Below are positions 11,776-23,588 of a stretch of 64,000 nt of DNA, piece by piece. The translations under genes were made by a program, and so were the position numbers. Where the stretch lies: positions 53,134,501 through 53,198,500 of the forward strand of contig NC_073637.1 in the NCBI RefSeq assembly GCF_029407905.1. The letters are read 5' to 3'. This DNA is from Bubalus kerabau (lineage: Eukaryota; Chordata; Mammalia; Artiodactyla; Bovidae). Under the pieces are notes generated by a model. It worked only from the letters and a program-made list of their open reading frames with translations. It did no database searches and was not told the DNA's origin. The stretch's first letter is position 1. Each line of letters starts with the position of its first letter.

Positions 11776-12360
11776 TAATCTTACAATCACTTTATATCAA
11801 CTGACTTCAAGATAAAGCCAAACTCTGTAAAGCTGTATAAATATGTATGCAAGGGTGTATATACATATATTTTTATGTAAAGGAAAAGGATTATTTAAAT
11901 GGGAAAATTGGAGTAGAACTAATGGTAAAACATTGGTAAACATTGTAGGTTCATAAAATAAGAAGTTTAAATAGGAATGAAATTTATAGAAGAGACTTTT
12001 TGTCAGAGAAACAGAATAAAATCACTGAGAAATGAATCTATATAATATGTTTAGGAAAGAACTAATAGCCTAAAGAGAGATGTGTCTTGAAATGCAAGAC
12101 AAATTCATCTGCATAGATAACTCTCGATGCTATATTTGAATTTCCTTTTATGAGAAAATACATATAATAGTTTTTAGAAAGTTCTTAGATGCATTTAATG
12201 TGTTATATAATGATCTTTCAAAATATACAAACTTTAGTAACACTTCATTGATTCCACAGTTGTCTACAGGATAGTCAAACACCTAAATACAGCTTGATAA
12301 GAATTTTTATAGCCCAGCTTTTGAAGCAAAGGCTGGGAGGTGAATCAAAAGATTATGTTG
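11776..12360. other. AT-rich DNA, no recognised feature
   Basis: Nearly 600 bp of AT-rich sequence without a recognised repeat or coding signal. Confidence 0.5.
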
Positions 12361-12632
12361 CAATGGCACCCCACTCCGGTATTCTTGCCTGGAAACTCCC
12401 ATTGACGGAGGAACCTGGTGGGCTGCAGTCCATGGGGTCTGGAAAGTCGGACACCACTGAGCGACTTCACTTTCACTTTTTACTTTCCTGCATTGGAGAA
12501 GGAAATGGCAACCCACTCCAGTGTTCTTGCCTGGAGAATCCCAGGGATGGGGGAGCCTAGTGGGCTGCTGTCTGTGGGGTCGCACAGAGTCGGACACAAC
12601 TGAAGCGACTTAGCAGCAGCAGCAGCAGCAGC
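12361..12632 (+). mobile_element. Bov-A2 SINE
   Basis: A dimer in plus orientation, lacking the first few bases (it begins CAATGGCACCCC). The second monomer begins near 12494, and the tail is a run of seven AGC triplets. No convincing target-site duplication is visible. Confidence 0.94.
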
Positions 12633-13328
12633 ATGTTAAAATGCTGGCCTCTCTAGTTTGTTATACAATTCTATGTATTTAAAATGTTTTCTTATAGCTG
12701 GGGATGTCTTTTCCCTCTTGTCAACAATCCCCTGATACATTTTTTCAGAGATAAACTTCTCTCCTTCTGAAAGCAATCAAAACAGATTTAATCAATGTGG
12801 ATAGCAAGAATTAATCAGAGAATTTAGATCCCAAAGTTTCATTCTACTCTTTTAAAAACACCAGACTTAGCTCCATTTTTATGAGCACACAGATTCCCAG
12901 GGACTGCTATGCATCGATTAACTAAAATGAGTGAACTTATTTTCTACCTGAATTCTCATTTAAAACATGGTAATGAATGAATTGAGATTGCCTATAATCA
13001 AGACATTAATACTGGTACCAAGAATGGAAATGATTAATATTTTCTTTTGTTTGCCTCATTTGCCACCATTGAGCATATTAAGTTCTATTCATAAATAGCT
13101 TTTGTGGCATATTTTCAATTAAATTATATTTTGCTGAATGTGTCTGTCCCAAAAGATCATTTAAAAAAATTTTTTTTGACAATCACACTACCCACCATTC
13201 CTTGGTGATTCTCTGTAGGTGGTTTCCTAAAATGCTCCATCTGTCCCAGAAATCTCAGTGTCCATTTCCCCATCATATGTAACCCTCATTAAAAAACACA
13301 TAAGATAAATAAAGATGAAAGAAGATGA
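12633..13328. other. Non-coding DNA, no recognised feature
   Basis: About 700 bp between SINEs. I do not recognise a repeat family or gene in it. Confidence 0.5.
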
Positions 13329-13533
13329 GGCTTCCCTGATGGTCCAGTGGTTGAGAAACTGCCTGCCAATATAGGTTTGATCCTTGGTCTGGGAACTAAC
13401 CCACATGCTACAGGATAACTAAGCCTGTGCTCCACAACTACTGAGCCCATGTTCTAAGCCACAGCAAGCTCATGAACGAAGACCTCTCACAGCCAAAAAT
13501 TAATTAATTAATTAATACAAAAAATTAAAAAAC
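13329..13533 (+). mobile_element. CHR-type tRNA-derived SINE
   Basis: The head GGCTTCCCTGATGGTCCAGT is followed by GGTTTGATCCTTGGTCTGGG and by GAACTAACCCACATGCTACA. This is the layout of the cetartiodactyl CHR SINE family and differs from Bov-tA. It ends in an ATTA-repeat and A-rich tail (13498-13533). Confidence 0.78.
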
Positions 13534-13792
13534 AGATAAAATAGGACTTGATGATATCTAGATAACATGTACATCGACAGAAAAATTTTGAACACTGAAT
13601 TCTATATAAATAAATAATTATGACAGATAATCAGGTCTTCACAATAGAGTTTCAAAGGCTAAGGGTACTGACAGTGTGTGGGGATGTCATTTTCCTTGCC
13701 AAGGTTATTCCTCCTCAGCCTTATAACAGCAGATAAAAGACTTTAAAATGTTCAAAAATTGGATTTTGTTTTAAATTTTAGCATTTAGTCAG

Positions 13793-13816
13793 TCTTTCCT
13801 TATATATAAGGAAAGA
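13793..13816. repeat. Perfect 24-bp palindrome
   Basis: TCTTTCCT, then TATATATA, then AGGAAAGA reads the same on both strands over 24 bases. The right half overlaps the target-site duplication of the following Bov-A2, so the SINE inserted at the palindrome's edge. Confidence 0.9.
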
Positions 13817-13817
13817 T

Positions 13818-14094
13818 CAGAGAAGGCAATGGCACCCCACTCCAGTACTCTTGCCTGGAAAATCCCGTAGATGGAGGAGCCTGGTAGGCTACAGTCTGTG
13901 GGGTCGTGAAGAGTTGAAAACGACTTGAACGACTTTACTTTCACTTTTCACTTTCATGCACTGGAGAAGGAAATGGCAACCCATTCCAGTGTTCTTGCCT
14001 GGAGAATCCCAGGGACAGGAGGGCCTGGTGGGCTGCCGTCTATAGGGTCGCACAGAGTCGGACACGACTGAAGCGACTTAGCAGTAGCAGCAGC
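13818..14094 (+). mobile_element. Bov-A2 SINE with exact target duplication
   Basis: A full plus-strand dimer (starting CAGAGAAGGCAATGGCACCC, ending in AGC-type triplets). The exact 12-mer ATAAGGAAAGAT lies on both sides, at 13806-13817 and 14095-14106. Confidence 0.96.
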
Positions 14095-14106
14095 ATAAGG
14101 AAAGAT

Positions 14107-14696
14107 AATATATTAAGGCATCAAGATTTTTATATTAAAGAACCTATGCACATTTCATGGGAAAGCATACTACAAATGGAACTGCTAATATACAGAAGGC
14201 ATAGATATATATAGACATATACATTGTAATACCACTTTATGTTGCTAAATGTGAAATTTTGAGGGTTAAAAGCCAATACTGTGTCTAGTAATCCAAGTTT
14301 ACCTAAGATGAGATCTAGCATATCTATTTTCTTCCCATAAATAGAAATCTTCTGTTTTGGGACCTGAGATATTTCCCTTGAGATTAACCTTACATTTATG
14401 CATCATCAAATACTGCCAGGAAGTAACAGATCAAGCAAGTAGCAACAAGGACTAACACCCATGGTGTTTCCATTTCATTGGTGGAAATTGACAATAAATA
14501 TGTAATGCATATATAAAATAAATTAGACTGTAATTTTTTAAAAGAGGACTGTGATAGTGCCCAAGTAGTGACCACTTTAGATATGATGGTCAAGGAAGAC
14601 TATTCTATGGAGATTTAGTTTGGGTTGAGACGAATTATGAAAAGACAGTCATGCAAATGGTAAGCAAAACATAGTGTTTCAAATATAGGAAATAAC
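14107..14696. other. Non-coding DNA, possible old repeat
   Basis: Most of this is unrecognised. From about 14550 the sequence loosely resembles a widespread old mammalian repeat also seen around 39190-39690 (shared style of CAAGTGCAAAG and GGAGGCCAG motifs), but I cannot name it. Confidence 0.35.
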
Positions 14697-14901
14697 AAGT
14701 GCAAAGAGTTTGCACGATAAGATTTTTATTTGCTTAAGGATTCAATTTGATATATGCCAAAACCAATACAATATTGTAAAGTTAAAAAATAAAATAAAGT
14801 AAAATAAAAAGAAAAAAAAAAAAGAAAGGAGGCCAGATGCAAGTGCAAAGACTTTGCATGATAAGATTTTTGTTTGCTTAAGAAAGGAGGCCAGATGCAA
14901 G
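14697..14901. repeat. Local tandem duplication split by an L1 tail
   Basis: A 42-bp block at 14697-14738 recurs at 14841-14882 with about four mismatches. A 20-bp block at 14824-14843 recurs exactly at 14882-14901. The simplest reading is a tandem duplication of a roughly 60-bp unit, later split by the L1 tail at 14739-14823. Confidence 0.75.
14739..14823 (+). mobile_element. L1 3' tail, about 85 bp
   Basis: It contains GATATATGCCAAAACCAATA and CAATATTGTAAAGTTAAA, followed by an A-rich tail. This is the extreme 3' end of ruminant L1, matching 49730-49790 and 60605-60680. The rest of the element is absent through 5' truncation. Confidence 0.85.
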
Positions 14902-17308
14902 GAACACAGAAAGTAAAAAGCTGTATAGTATAAAATATGGCAACAAACATAAGCAAGAAGTAAGTTCTAGAATGTCTTTTTAAACCATGGTAAAGTGTTC
15001 ATATTTATTTTAATTTTAGTAAGAGAAGTCCAAAATCTTGGAGGCACCGTAATTGTGTTTTAATTTATAATAGGTAAATTTATATGCAAGACTTTGTAAA
15101 TCAATACCTGTGCTTGGACAGAATATAAATGAAGAAATATTTAACTTATAAATAACCAAAATATTATTTTGAAGATAAAATTAAACATAGCAAAAATATG
15201 AGGCATTCATTTTATGATCCTCATAGCTGGCTCAAAATTTTAATGAAAAACTTGAAAATTTGCAAAAATAATATGATATAATATACCAGAACTCATGTTG
15301 AGTGAGATAATAACAACCAAGAAAATACAGATAATGTGCTGTTGGTTCTAGAGGAATATGTATTAGAGATGTGACAGTGCATGATTTATTTTATAATGAT
15401 TATTATTAGCTGATTAGTAAGCTTTCATCCAATTTAGGGAAATACTAACAAGACTCATTTTTCCCAGAAGTGAATTGTTAATCTGATTTAAAGGAGCCAA
15501 CCAAACATTAATCTTGAATAATGCTTCAGCCTTAGAAAGCACATATTTTGAAACCTAGTTTTGAAATCTTTGCTTCAAGGGGATAACCTGATTTCAATAA
15601 ATAAGATTTTGTAGTATATTTAAATACTGTGGAGAAAATAGAACCTCTTTGCTTTAACATCAATGATTTATATAACTCTGGTTCTTCCTAGTAGCACTGT
15701 GGAAGCACAAATTTTCATGGTTAACATATGATCCCAAGATACAATAGATTATATTTAAGAGATTTTTTAAAAAGCTTCTAGATTTAATTCTATATTGTAA
15801 ACTTGTAAATCAGATAACAAATTTTGTCAGAAGTGTAGACACATTTATTAGACACTCAAATTTTTAGTTTTTTCAGGAAATCATTTTGGAGACATTAATA
15901 TATTTTAAAATGCATAGGAATTATTCAGTGTTTTCAATTTTGATCTGAGTCAAAAAGAAAAAATAAGCTTGAATTTTTAATTATTAAGGGGGTAGGTATC
16001 ACTGCTTATTATTACTACTGTATATTATAGATAAAAACTTTTTATAAAACAGTATTTTAAACCAACTACAGATCTTAGTATGGTAGTTGATTTTGTTTTT
16101 TCCATAATGTTTTAGGGTATTTTTCTTTAGAAATAAGAAATTTTATGGGGATGTTTTGAAATATTTTATAGAAAAAATTTAGCAATTTAATTTATGCTAT
16201 TATATTTTAGAAAGAAATTTCTCACCTTCAGACTTATTTTATTTTATAAAGAATATCTCAACATAATTTGTCAGAAGTAATAATTTAGTGAGGTGTGAAA
16301 AGTAAGTCAAAAGATACACAATGAAATTATGGCACCCAAGAATCAGAAGCAAATGATACAAAACAAAATGATAAAAGCTAGGACAATGGTTTATTAATGA
16401 CAACAGGCCGGCCACCATTGCCTACCTATGCTTTGGCATCAAATCCTAGAATATTCTTCCTTCTTTTTTTTTTTTAAGAAATTATGGATTCAATCTTAGG
16501 AATAGTTTATATGATGAATACACAAATTTTACAGCATGTGCAACAGAATCCTTGACTTAACATTAAAGTAACTATTGGTTAAATTAGAAACTTTATAAGT
16601 TGTAAGGAAAATATGTATAGTGTGGTGGGGTTTAATCATTTTTTGGTTTTTCAGTTAACTTTAAAAATTATTTATTATAACAAAAATAAAAGTGGTATGT
16701 ATTAAGACTACAGATTAGGTGGATTGATGCAATTATTGTTTTGACACACTGAAACTGAGGGCCATACAAGAAAAACACTCTCATGGTCTTATTGATAAAC
16801 TTTACTTATACAGAGTGGGACAAGTATGCAGCAGTTGAAAAGGCACATACGTTATACATAGAAAACCAAAGTTAGAGAGTGGTTTTGTTTATTAGCAATA
16901 CTCATTATTTCTTGCATAAAATCACTCTGATGCAAACAAATCTACCTGTTTGTTCTGAGCTTGAAATTTCTCAACAATATTTGATCTTCAATGCTTTTTC
17001 TATGTAACATGTAAGAGCATATTTCTAAGATAATACATTGCTTTTTTTAGAATATGGTTGTTGCACAGAACAGGAAACACAACCACAAACAAAGCTTTGT
17101 ATTGTATTTTTTCATTTCCCAAATTTCACATACAGAGCAAAAAAAAACACAAAACCTTGTATGTACGTCAGAAAACTTAGGAACAGTAAGGGAAAATTAA
17201 TCAAACTTTTAAATTATTGTACAAGAAAACTTCAAATATAACTAATATTGTTGAAATATTCCATTTCCTTCCTTTATACATCCATCATGAAAATTGGATC
17301 TGTGAAAT
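14902..17308. other. 2.4 kb AT-rich DNA, no gene
   Basis: No recognised repeat, RNA or coding signal. There are only short low-complexity runs, such as the T-run at 16468-16478. This is one of the longest stretches in the window free of young retroelements. Confidence 0.5.
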
Positions 17309-17317
17309 CCTATCAGA

Positions 17318-17441
17318 CATGGAGAAGGAAATGGCAACTCACTCCAGTATTCTTGCCTGGAGAATCCCCGTGGACAGAGGAGCCTGGCGAGCCATAGTCC
17401 ATGGGGGACAAAGAGTTGAACATGACTGAGCAACTAACAAC
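17318..17441 (+). mobile_element. Bov-tA/Bov-A body fragment with target duplication
   Basis: The SINE body GGAGAAGGAAATGGCAACTC and the tail are present, but the tRNA head is missing. The exact 9-mer CCTATCAGA at 17309-17317 and 17442-17450 shows it inserted already truncated. Confidence 0.9.
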
Positions 17442-17715
17442 CCTATCAGAAGGCTAGAATTTGTTGGACTTGAAGTACATGTTTTGGTGGAATATATTTA
17501 TTGGGCTAGAATTACATTTCCACATTCAGAAATATTTGTTTCTTAAGTATTTCCATTGAAGGCAATAACTTGTAGAATATAAATGTAAAGGTAATGTAGT
17601 ATGGTGATTAGACTTTCCTCAACTGTAAATATTGATAGATTGCTATTATGCCCATTCCTACTTGTGTCTTTATACCTTATCCGTGGTCTGTAATAGCTCT
17701 TTTTAAGACCAACTA

Positions 17716-17860
17716 ATCCTTGGGTCAGGAAGATCTCCTAAGGAAGGGAATAGCTAACCACTCTAGTATTCTTGCCTGGAGAATTCCATGGACAGAGGAA
17801 TCTGGCGAGCTACAGTCCAAGAGGTTACAAAGAGTCAGATACAACTGAGCAACTAACATG
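17716..17860 (+). mobile_element. Bov-tA SINE, 5'-truncated
   Basis: It starts within the box-B region (CCTTGGGTCAGGAAGATC) and continues through the Bov-A body and tail (AAGAGTCAGATACAACTGAG). Confidence 0.85.
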
Positions 17861-18440
17861 TTCATTTTAACCTCTAATGAAAATAATCAATTCAAATTTT
17901 ATAGAACAAGTCTTCTGAAATACATACTGATCTTGTAACAAATAGTTCTTGAGTAACTGAATGTCCACATGCTGAAAAAAAAAAAAAAGAAAGGAATCTA
18001 GACATCAATTTTATGCCTTTGACAAAAATTAATTTTGCTAAAATAATGTAATAGGTTCCTTGTCCCCCACAAGATAAATGATTAGTAACCATTACAGATG
18101 AAGATAATGTTAGGAGTTCTTAGATTACTGGTGACATGGTAAAGTAAGCTAGGGGCCAGGGAAACGAGAAAAGATATGTTGAAAAAGAAAAGAAGGACAA
18201 TTTTACTTTTCCCACATTACCCTGTCCTTAAGCTGACATAGTGCAACACTGAGAAAGAACCCCTCAGCCTGCTAGTTAAATAGAGGATGAAGGGAGTACC
18301 CATCCTCTCCAGCTTTGGTGGGGGTTTGGACACTGTGTGAGAGGCCTATTTATGTTGCATCTCAACCAATGCACTGAGGGAATCAGGATGGCTAGATCAA
18401 CTGGGTGTAGCTAAGGAAAAAGAAAGAGGAAGAAGCCTTG
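17861..18440. other. Non-coding DNA, no recognised feature
   Basis: About 580 bp with an A-run at 17976-17988. No gene or named repeat was recognised. Confidence 0.5.
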
Positions 18441-18444
18441 AAAG

Positions 18445-18860
18445 GAAGGACATTTTGTCTTTTGCAACAACTTGGATGAACCTAGAGAACATTATATTCA
18501 GTGAAATAAACAAAATGTAGAAAGACAAATACTGGATTATCTCAGTTATATGAGGAACATAAAAGAGTCAAACTCATAGAAGCAGAGAGTAGAAGGGTGG
18601 TTGTCAGGGGCTGGGAAGTGAGGGGGGTGGTGCTGGGGTGGAAGTGGGGAGGGGAAATGGGACAAGGAGGTACTAGTTAAAGGGCACAAAGTTTCAGCTA
18701 TAAAGATGAGTAAACTCTAGAGGTCCATTGCACAGCATGAGCCTATGGTAAATAATACTATATTTGTATACTTAAAAGTTTGTTAAGATGGTAGATCTTA
18801 CACCAAGTATTCTTATACATATATACACACACCCATGCACACATAAGAATAAAAGATGAA
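18445..18860 (+). mobile_element. Older L1 (L1M-type) 3' end
   Basis: It runs from the ORF2 C-terminal coding area (ACTTGGATGAACCTAGAGAA) through the 3' UTR block AAGTCAAACTCATAGAAGCAG-like and a G-rich tract (18596-18660), then TATACTTAAAAGTTTGTTAA. The family differs from the ruminant L1 at 56571. It ends close to the following BovB. Confidence 0.8.
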
Positions 18861-18867
18861 GGTGAGA

Positions 18868-19937
18868 GAAAGCTTTTGAAGCTGATTGATACAATAAACT
18901 GTGGAAAATTCTAAAAGAAATGGGAATAGCAGACCACCTGACCTGCCTCTTGAGAAACCTATACGCAGGTCAGGAAGCAACAGTTAGAACTAGACATGGA
19001 ACAACAGACTGGTTCCAAATAGGAAAAGGAGTATGTCAAGGCTGTATATTGACACCATGCTTATTTAACTGCTATGCAGAGTACATCATGAGAAACGGTG
19101 GGCTGGAAGAAGCACAAGCTGGAATCCAGATTGCGAGGAGAAATATCAATAACTTCAGATATGCAGATGACACCACCCTTATGGCAGAAAGTGAAGAGGA
19201 ACTAAAGAGCCTCTTGATGAAAGCAAAAGTGGAAAGTAAAAAGTTGGCTTAGAGCTCAACATTCAGAAAACAAAGATCATGGCATTCAGTCCCATCACTT
19301 CATGGGAAATAGATGGGGAAACAGTGGAAACAGTGTCAGATTTTTTTTGGGGGGGGGGCTCCAAAATCACTGCAGATGGTGACTGCAGCCATGAAATTAA
19401 AAGACACTTACTCCTTGGAAGAAAAGTTATGATCAACCTAGATAGCATATTGAAAAGCAGAGACACTACTTTGTCAACAAAGGTCCGTCTAGTCAGGGCT
19501 ATGGGTTTTCCAGTAGTCATGTATGGATGTGAGAGTTGGACTGTGAAGAAAGCTGAGCACCAAAGAATTGATGCTTTTGAACTGTGGTGTTGGAGAAGAC
19601 TCTTGAGAGTCCCTTGGACTTCAAGGAGATCCAAGCAGTCCATTCTGAAGGAGACCAGCCCTGGGATTTCTTTGGAAGGAATGATGCTGAAGCTGAAACT
19701 CCAGTACTTTGGCCACCCATGCAAAGACTTGACTCATTGGAAAAGACTCTGATGCTGGGAGGGATTGGGGGCAGGAGGAGAAGGGGACGACAGAGGATGA
19801 GATGGCTGGATGGCATCACTGACTCAATGGACGTGAGTCTGAGTGAACTCCGGGTGTTGGTGATGGACAGGGAGTCCTGGCGTTCTGCGATTTATGGGGT
19901 CGCAAAGAGTCAGTATGATATGATATGAACTGATATG
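18868..19937 (+). mobile_element. BovB LINE, 5'-truncated
   Basis: The 3' third of BovB, beginning inside the RT domain (AAAGCTTTTGAAGCTGATTG matches the KAFD region at about 4688 of the complete copy) and ending in a degenerate TGATATGAAC terminal repeat. It carries an unusual T8-G10 homopolymer junction at 19341-19358. Confidence 0.9.
18920..19928 (+). pseudogene. BovB reverse transcriptase C-terminal part, broken
   Basis: The first piece (18920-19252, 110 codons) holds GVCQGCILTP and the catalytic NNFRYADDT motif, and ends at a TAG where the family reads on (KKLA then stop). The second piece (19279-19752) continues in register with SWEIDGETVETVSDF, passes the T/G homopolymer as FFWGGGSK in place of the family's IFLGSK, and reaches LWCWRRLLRVPW. 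A further frame change near 19700-19750 leads to the last piece (to 19928). There is no endonuclease domain. Confidence 0.85.
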
Positions 19938-20224
19938 TTTATATTGTGGTGATAGTTTCATAGATATGTGCTTATCTCCAGACTCATCAGGTTGCAAACA
20001 TTAAATATGTACATTTGTAGCATGTCAGTCATACCACACTAAAGTGATTAAAAAAATCTATTCAAAATGGGTTATTGATTTCAATAGACATAAAATACAA
20101 AACTGTAAAATGTCTAGAATAACACATAGGAGAAATTCTATATAAACTTGGGTTTGTAGGTGAGTTTTTTGATACAACTCCAAAAGCATGATCCATGAAA
20201 GTAAAGTACTGATAAGCTGGAATG
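19938..20224. other. Non-coding DNA, no recognised feature
   Basis: About 290 bp, AT-rich. Nothing recognised. Confidence 0.45.
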
Positions 20225-20421
20225 GTGGTGGTTTAGTTGCTAAGTTGTGCCTGACTCTTTAGCAACCCCACGGATGGTAGCCCGCCAGGCTCCTCTGTCC
20301 ATGGGATTTCCCAGACAAGAATACTGGAGTGGGTTGCCATTTCCTTCTCAAGGGCATCTTCCCGACTCAGGGATTGAATGTAGGTCTCCTGCATTGCAGG
20401 CAGATTCTTTACCACTGAGCC
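20225..20421 (-). mobile_element. Bov-tA SINE
   Basis: On the minus strand, the tail (TTAGTTGCTAAGTTGTGCCT) comes first, then the body, then the antisense of the tRNA head (CCTGCATTGCAGGCAGATTC, ending near GCCATG). Confidence 0.92.
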
Positions 20422-20462
20422 ATGTTTGGATATTATTAAATTAAAACTTTTGCTCTATGTAG

Positions 20463-21112
20463 TAGGCTGAATAAAGTCCAATCAAACATATCACATTCTA
20501 ATTCTTGGACATTACCCTGTAAATGTTACTTTTTTTTAAAGGGAATTTTAGATCAGATTAAGATTCTTGATGTGGGAAGATTATGCTGTCTTATCCAGAT
20601 GGTTCCTAAAGCCCATCATTACATGTGGTATAGAACCTGCCTGCCAATGCAGGAGACTTGGGTTAGATTCCTGGGTCAGGAAGATACCTTGGAGAAGGGA
20701 ATGCCTGGAGAACTCTATGGACAGAGGAGCCTGGTGGGGGGAGGGTACATTTCATGGGGTCACAGAGTCAGACAATACTGAGTGACTAACACATTATTAT
20801 ATACATTATCCAGATGGTCCCTAAATCCAATCAGTACAAGGCAGAGAGATCAGGCATAGGAGAAGAAGGTGAAGTGAAGGTGGAAACAGAGATCTGAGTG
20901 GTCCAGTCACAAAGATATGCTGGCACTCACCAGAAACTGGAAGCTAGAAACTTTCCCCTTCAGAACCTCTTGAGGGAATATGGCTTTTATGATTCCTGTA
21001 TTCCAGTAAAATGTATAGACGTCCACTCTCCAGAACAAGTAAAGAATAAATTTCTGATGTTTTAAGCCATCAATTTTATGGCAATTTTTACACAACTACC
21101 ATAAACTAATAT
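20463..21112 (+). mobile_element. ERVL-MaLR-like solo LTR, SINE-interrupted
   Basis: The two ends match the remembered layout of mammalian MaLR (MLT1-type) LTRs. The left end is GGCTGAATAAAGTCC and the middle has TTCTTGATGTGGGAAGATTAT. The right end has CAGAACAAGTAAAGAATAAA, TGATGTTTTAAGCCATCAA and CATAAACTAATATG. No internal retroviral genes flank it, so it is a solo LTR. A Bov-tA at 20624-20805 splits it. The subfamily is uncertain. Confidence 0.7.
20624..20805 (+). mobile_element. Bov-tA SINE inside the LTR
   Basis: Head relics (AACCTGCCTGCCAATGCAGG), body and tail are recognisable, with internal losses in the body. It is flanked by imperfect direct repeats of 33 bp (20591-20623 and 20806-20838, four mismatches) that duplicate LTR sequence. 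Confidence 0.85.
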
Positions 21113-21351
21113 GCTATGTGAAAAACATGGTTAAATAAAATGACAATTAATAGACTGGGAGGAAATACCGGCAAAATACATATTTGAGTATCAGCATCCA
21201 AAGTCTTCAAAGACACATGTGAACAATTAATTAGCAATAAAAGAAGCCTTTGTTATGTTATTACATCTAAAATGATTTTGTGTAACTTGACTGTAGAGCA
21301 GGAATTATGACCAGATCATTCTGAGTCAAAATTGTTAATTAATATTGTAAG

Positions 21352-21600
21352 ACTCAATGTGAATCAATGGTAAAGCAATCAGACTGAAAATAGACATATC
21401 TGGGTTCAAATTTTAGATATACCACCTACTCCTTCTACAAGTTACAAAACTTTCCTAAGCTTCAGTTTTTCAATTGCTAAAAGGAGAATGTAATAGTATC
21501 TATAACAGAAGACTGTTATAAGCAATATATAAAATCAAGTATGCAAGAATTTGAACACAGAACTAGCACATAATGAATTATCAGTACTACTATTATTATA
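21352..21600 (+). mobile_element. MIR SINE
   Basis: Diverged but colinear with MIR. A CTGGGTTCAAATTTTAG block is followed by ACAAGTTACAAAACTTTCCT (the GTTACTTAACCTCTC region), CTTCAGTTTTTCAATTGCTA, and a tail near ACTAGCACATAATGAATTAT. Confidence 0.7.
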
Positions 21601-23588
21601 TCTGAATATGACATATATTAGTGTATATTCATGCTATAATTTTCATATGCATATTTTTAAAAGTCAATCATAATTCAGGTAACATTTATATGCATAAATT
21701 CCACTGTAATTCTACTTAAAGGAATAACTGAGAGAATAATCTGTTGGGATTTTATTTTGTAGTAGCATGAACTGCTTGGGCAATAATAATAGTAGTAGTA
21801 TTAATAATGATAAAATCTTTCTGTTATACTCAAAGGATTTACTGAAGAGGATTTCAATTGTGAGAACAGTCTATATATGAATATTTCAGAAACTTCAAGT
21901 ACATTTATTCTTATATGGTGCTATTGGAATAAGATAAAAGGTTAATTAGTTTCCCTGCATGAAGATCAATTGGACAGAATTACTGTCTCATGAATCAAAA
22001 ATGTCACTTCTGTGTGGATGGTTTGTGCATTAGAGCAGCAAAAGAGTTCAGATTCCAATTATGTGGGCTCCTTCTACTGGGAAGTTAAAATCAGAGAGCA
22101 TAATGATACAGATATTCACCACTGCAGCTGCACATTTTGTGTACTTATTTTTGGAAGTCATAAGCACATAGAAATCTGCAGGTTCAATTGAAGTACATCT
22201 GCCCCAAAGTATTGCAGGTGTATTGCCCAGTGGAACCTCTGGAAGCCGGCATCCCTCAGAATGACATGGATGTATTTAAGGCAATCCAGAATCTGAGTCC
22301 TGGTAAATAAGTCCAAGCTTCAAGTCATATATATATATATCATCAAGAAAAAGAGCTCCCAAAAGTTCTTCCAAACTGAACACAATTATATACAAAAAAG
22401 AATGAATATGAGGTCAAGTGCTGGAGACACTACCTTAATCTGATATTCTACTTTTTAGACAAGCACTTTGGAAATAATGGCAGTGGGTTCCTTGAAATGA
22501 GAAGATAGTCTCCCTTTCTTCCATTTGTAAGGCTGTGAGAAACTAGAAAGCATCTGTGACTCAGGTTAAAAATCACTTTATAAAGTAATTAATTCATGTT
22601 TCTGAATCACTACTCCCATCCCTTTGTTGTTGTCATTGTTAATAGCCATTCTTTGCTGGAAATGTGATGGGGTAGAAGGATATCCTAGGATACCAGGATT
22701 TCTGACTGTAGGGGATTTTATCTCTTGCCATTACCAAAAATGACCTGCAATTTTGGCTACTGGTTTTATGAAGTTCTTTGTTTTTTAACTATTCTGTCAT
22801 TTTTTTAATTGCTTCTTTTTGCATTTATTCATAAAACAAGTTTTCACTTTAAAACTTTTTTCAAACAGATACACCACACAAAATAAATATTATCCATTTT
22901 TTTAAAATTTTACAAGATGAAAGTAAAAAGTGATAGTCTCTTTCGCTTTCATCAAAAACTTTAATACCCAGCCATCACTCACAATTAGAACTAGCATTTC
23001 CTCATTTCATATTTCCTCTTGCATATGGATAAATATATCTGTATTATCTTTATATTATGAACATTTTAATTATTAATTTTATTGTTACTTTTCTATAAAT
23101 ATGATATTATGCAAATTTTCCTACAAATAGATTTTTTTCCCTTTAAAAATTTCTGGACCAGGCATATAGTTTTCTACTATGTTATTACATTGTTTAACTA
23201 TCTTTCTTTTTGAAGCCACATGACTTGTTTTAAAATTATTGACATTATAAGTAATGTTGCAAAATAGAGCTGTATAAAATTAAGTGCTGTAATCATGACA
23301 TTTTTATCCTCAGATAGATTCCTACATGTGGAATTGCACAGAGAATGTGAACTTATGATTTTCATTACTCTCTCACAATCAAATACTTATGTATTATATC
23401 CCAATATACTGCATGATAGTGTATATAGTCATAGCTTCAATGTCACTACATGATTAGACTATACATGCTTATGCTTGCCTATCTGATATTAAAAATTAAC
23501 TCATTTTATTAATATTTCATGAACTCATCCATCTTTTAAAATGTTTATTTTTAATCTTTATTTTTATAAAATTTTAAGATTATTATCG
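21601..23588. other. About 2 kb, mostly unrecognised
   Basis: There are AAT/AGT-type short repeats near 21781-21812 and a TA run at 22329-22340. From about 22930 to 23480 the sequence loosely recalls a very old antisense L1 3' end (GATTCCTACATGTGGAATTG, then AGAATGTGAAC), which I rate as only possible. No gene seen. Confidence 0.4.

Noticed and set aside
12616..12632. AGC triplet runs as disease-type triplet repeats
   Set aside because: They are the normal 3' tails of Bov-A2 and are short (about 5-7 units).
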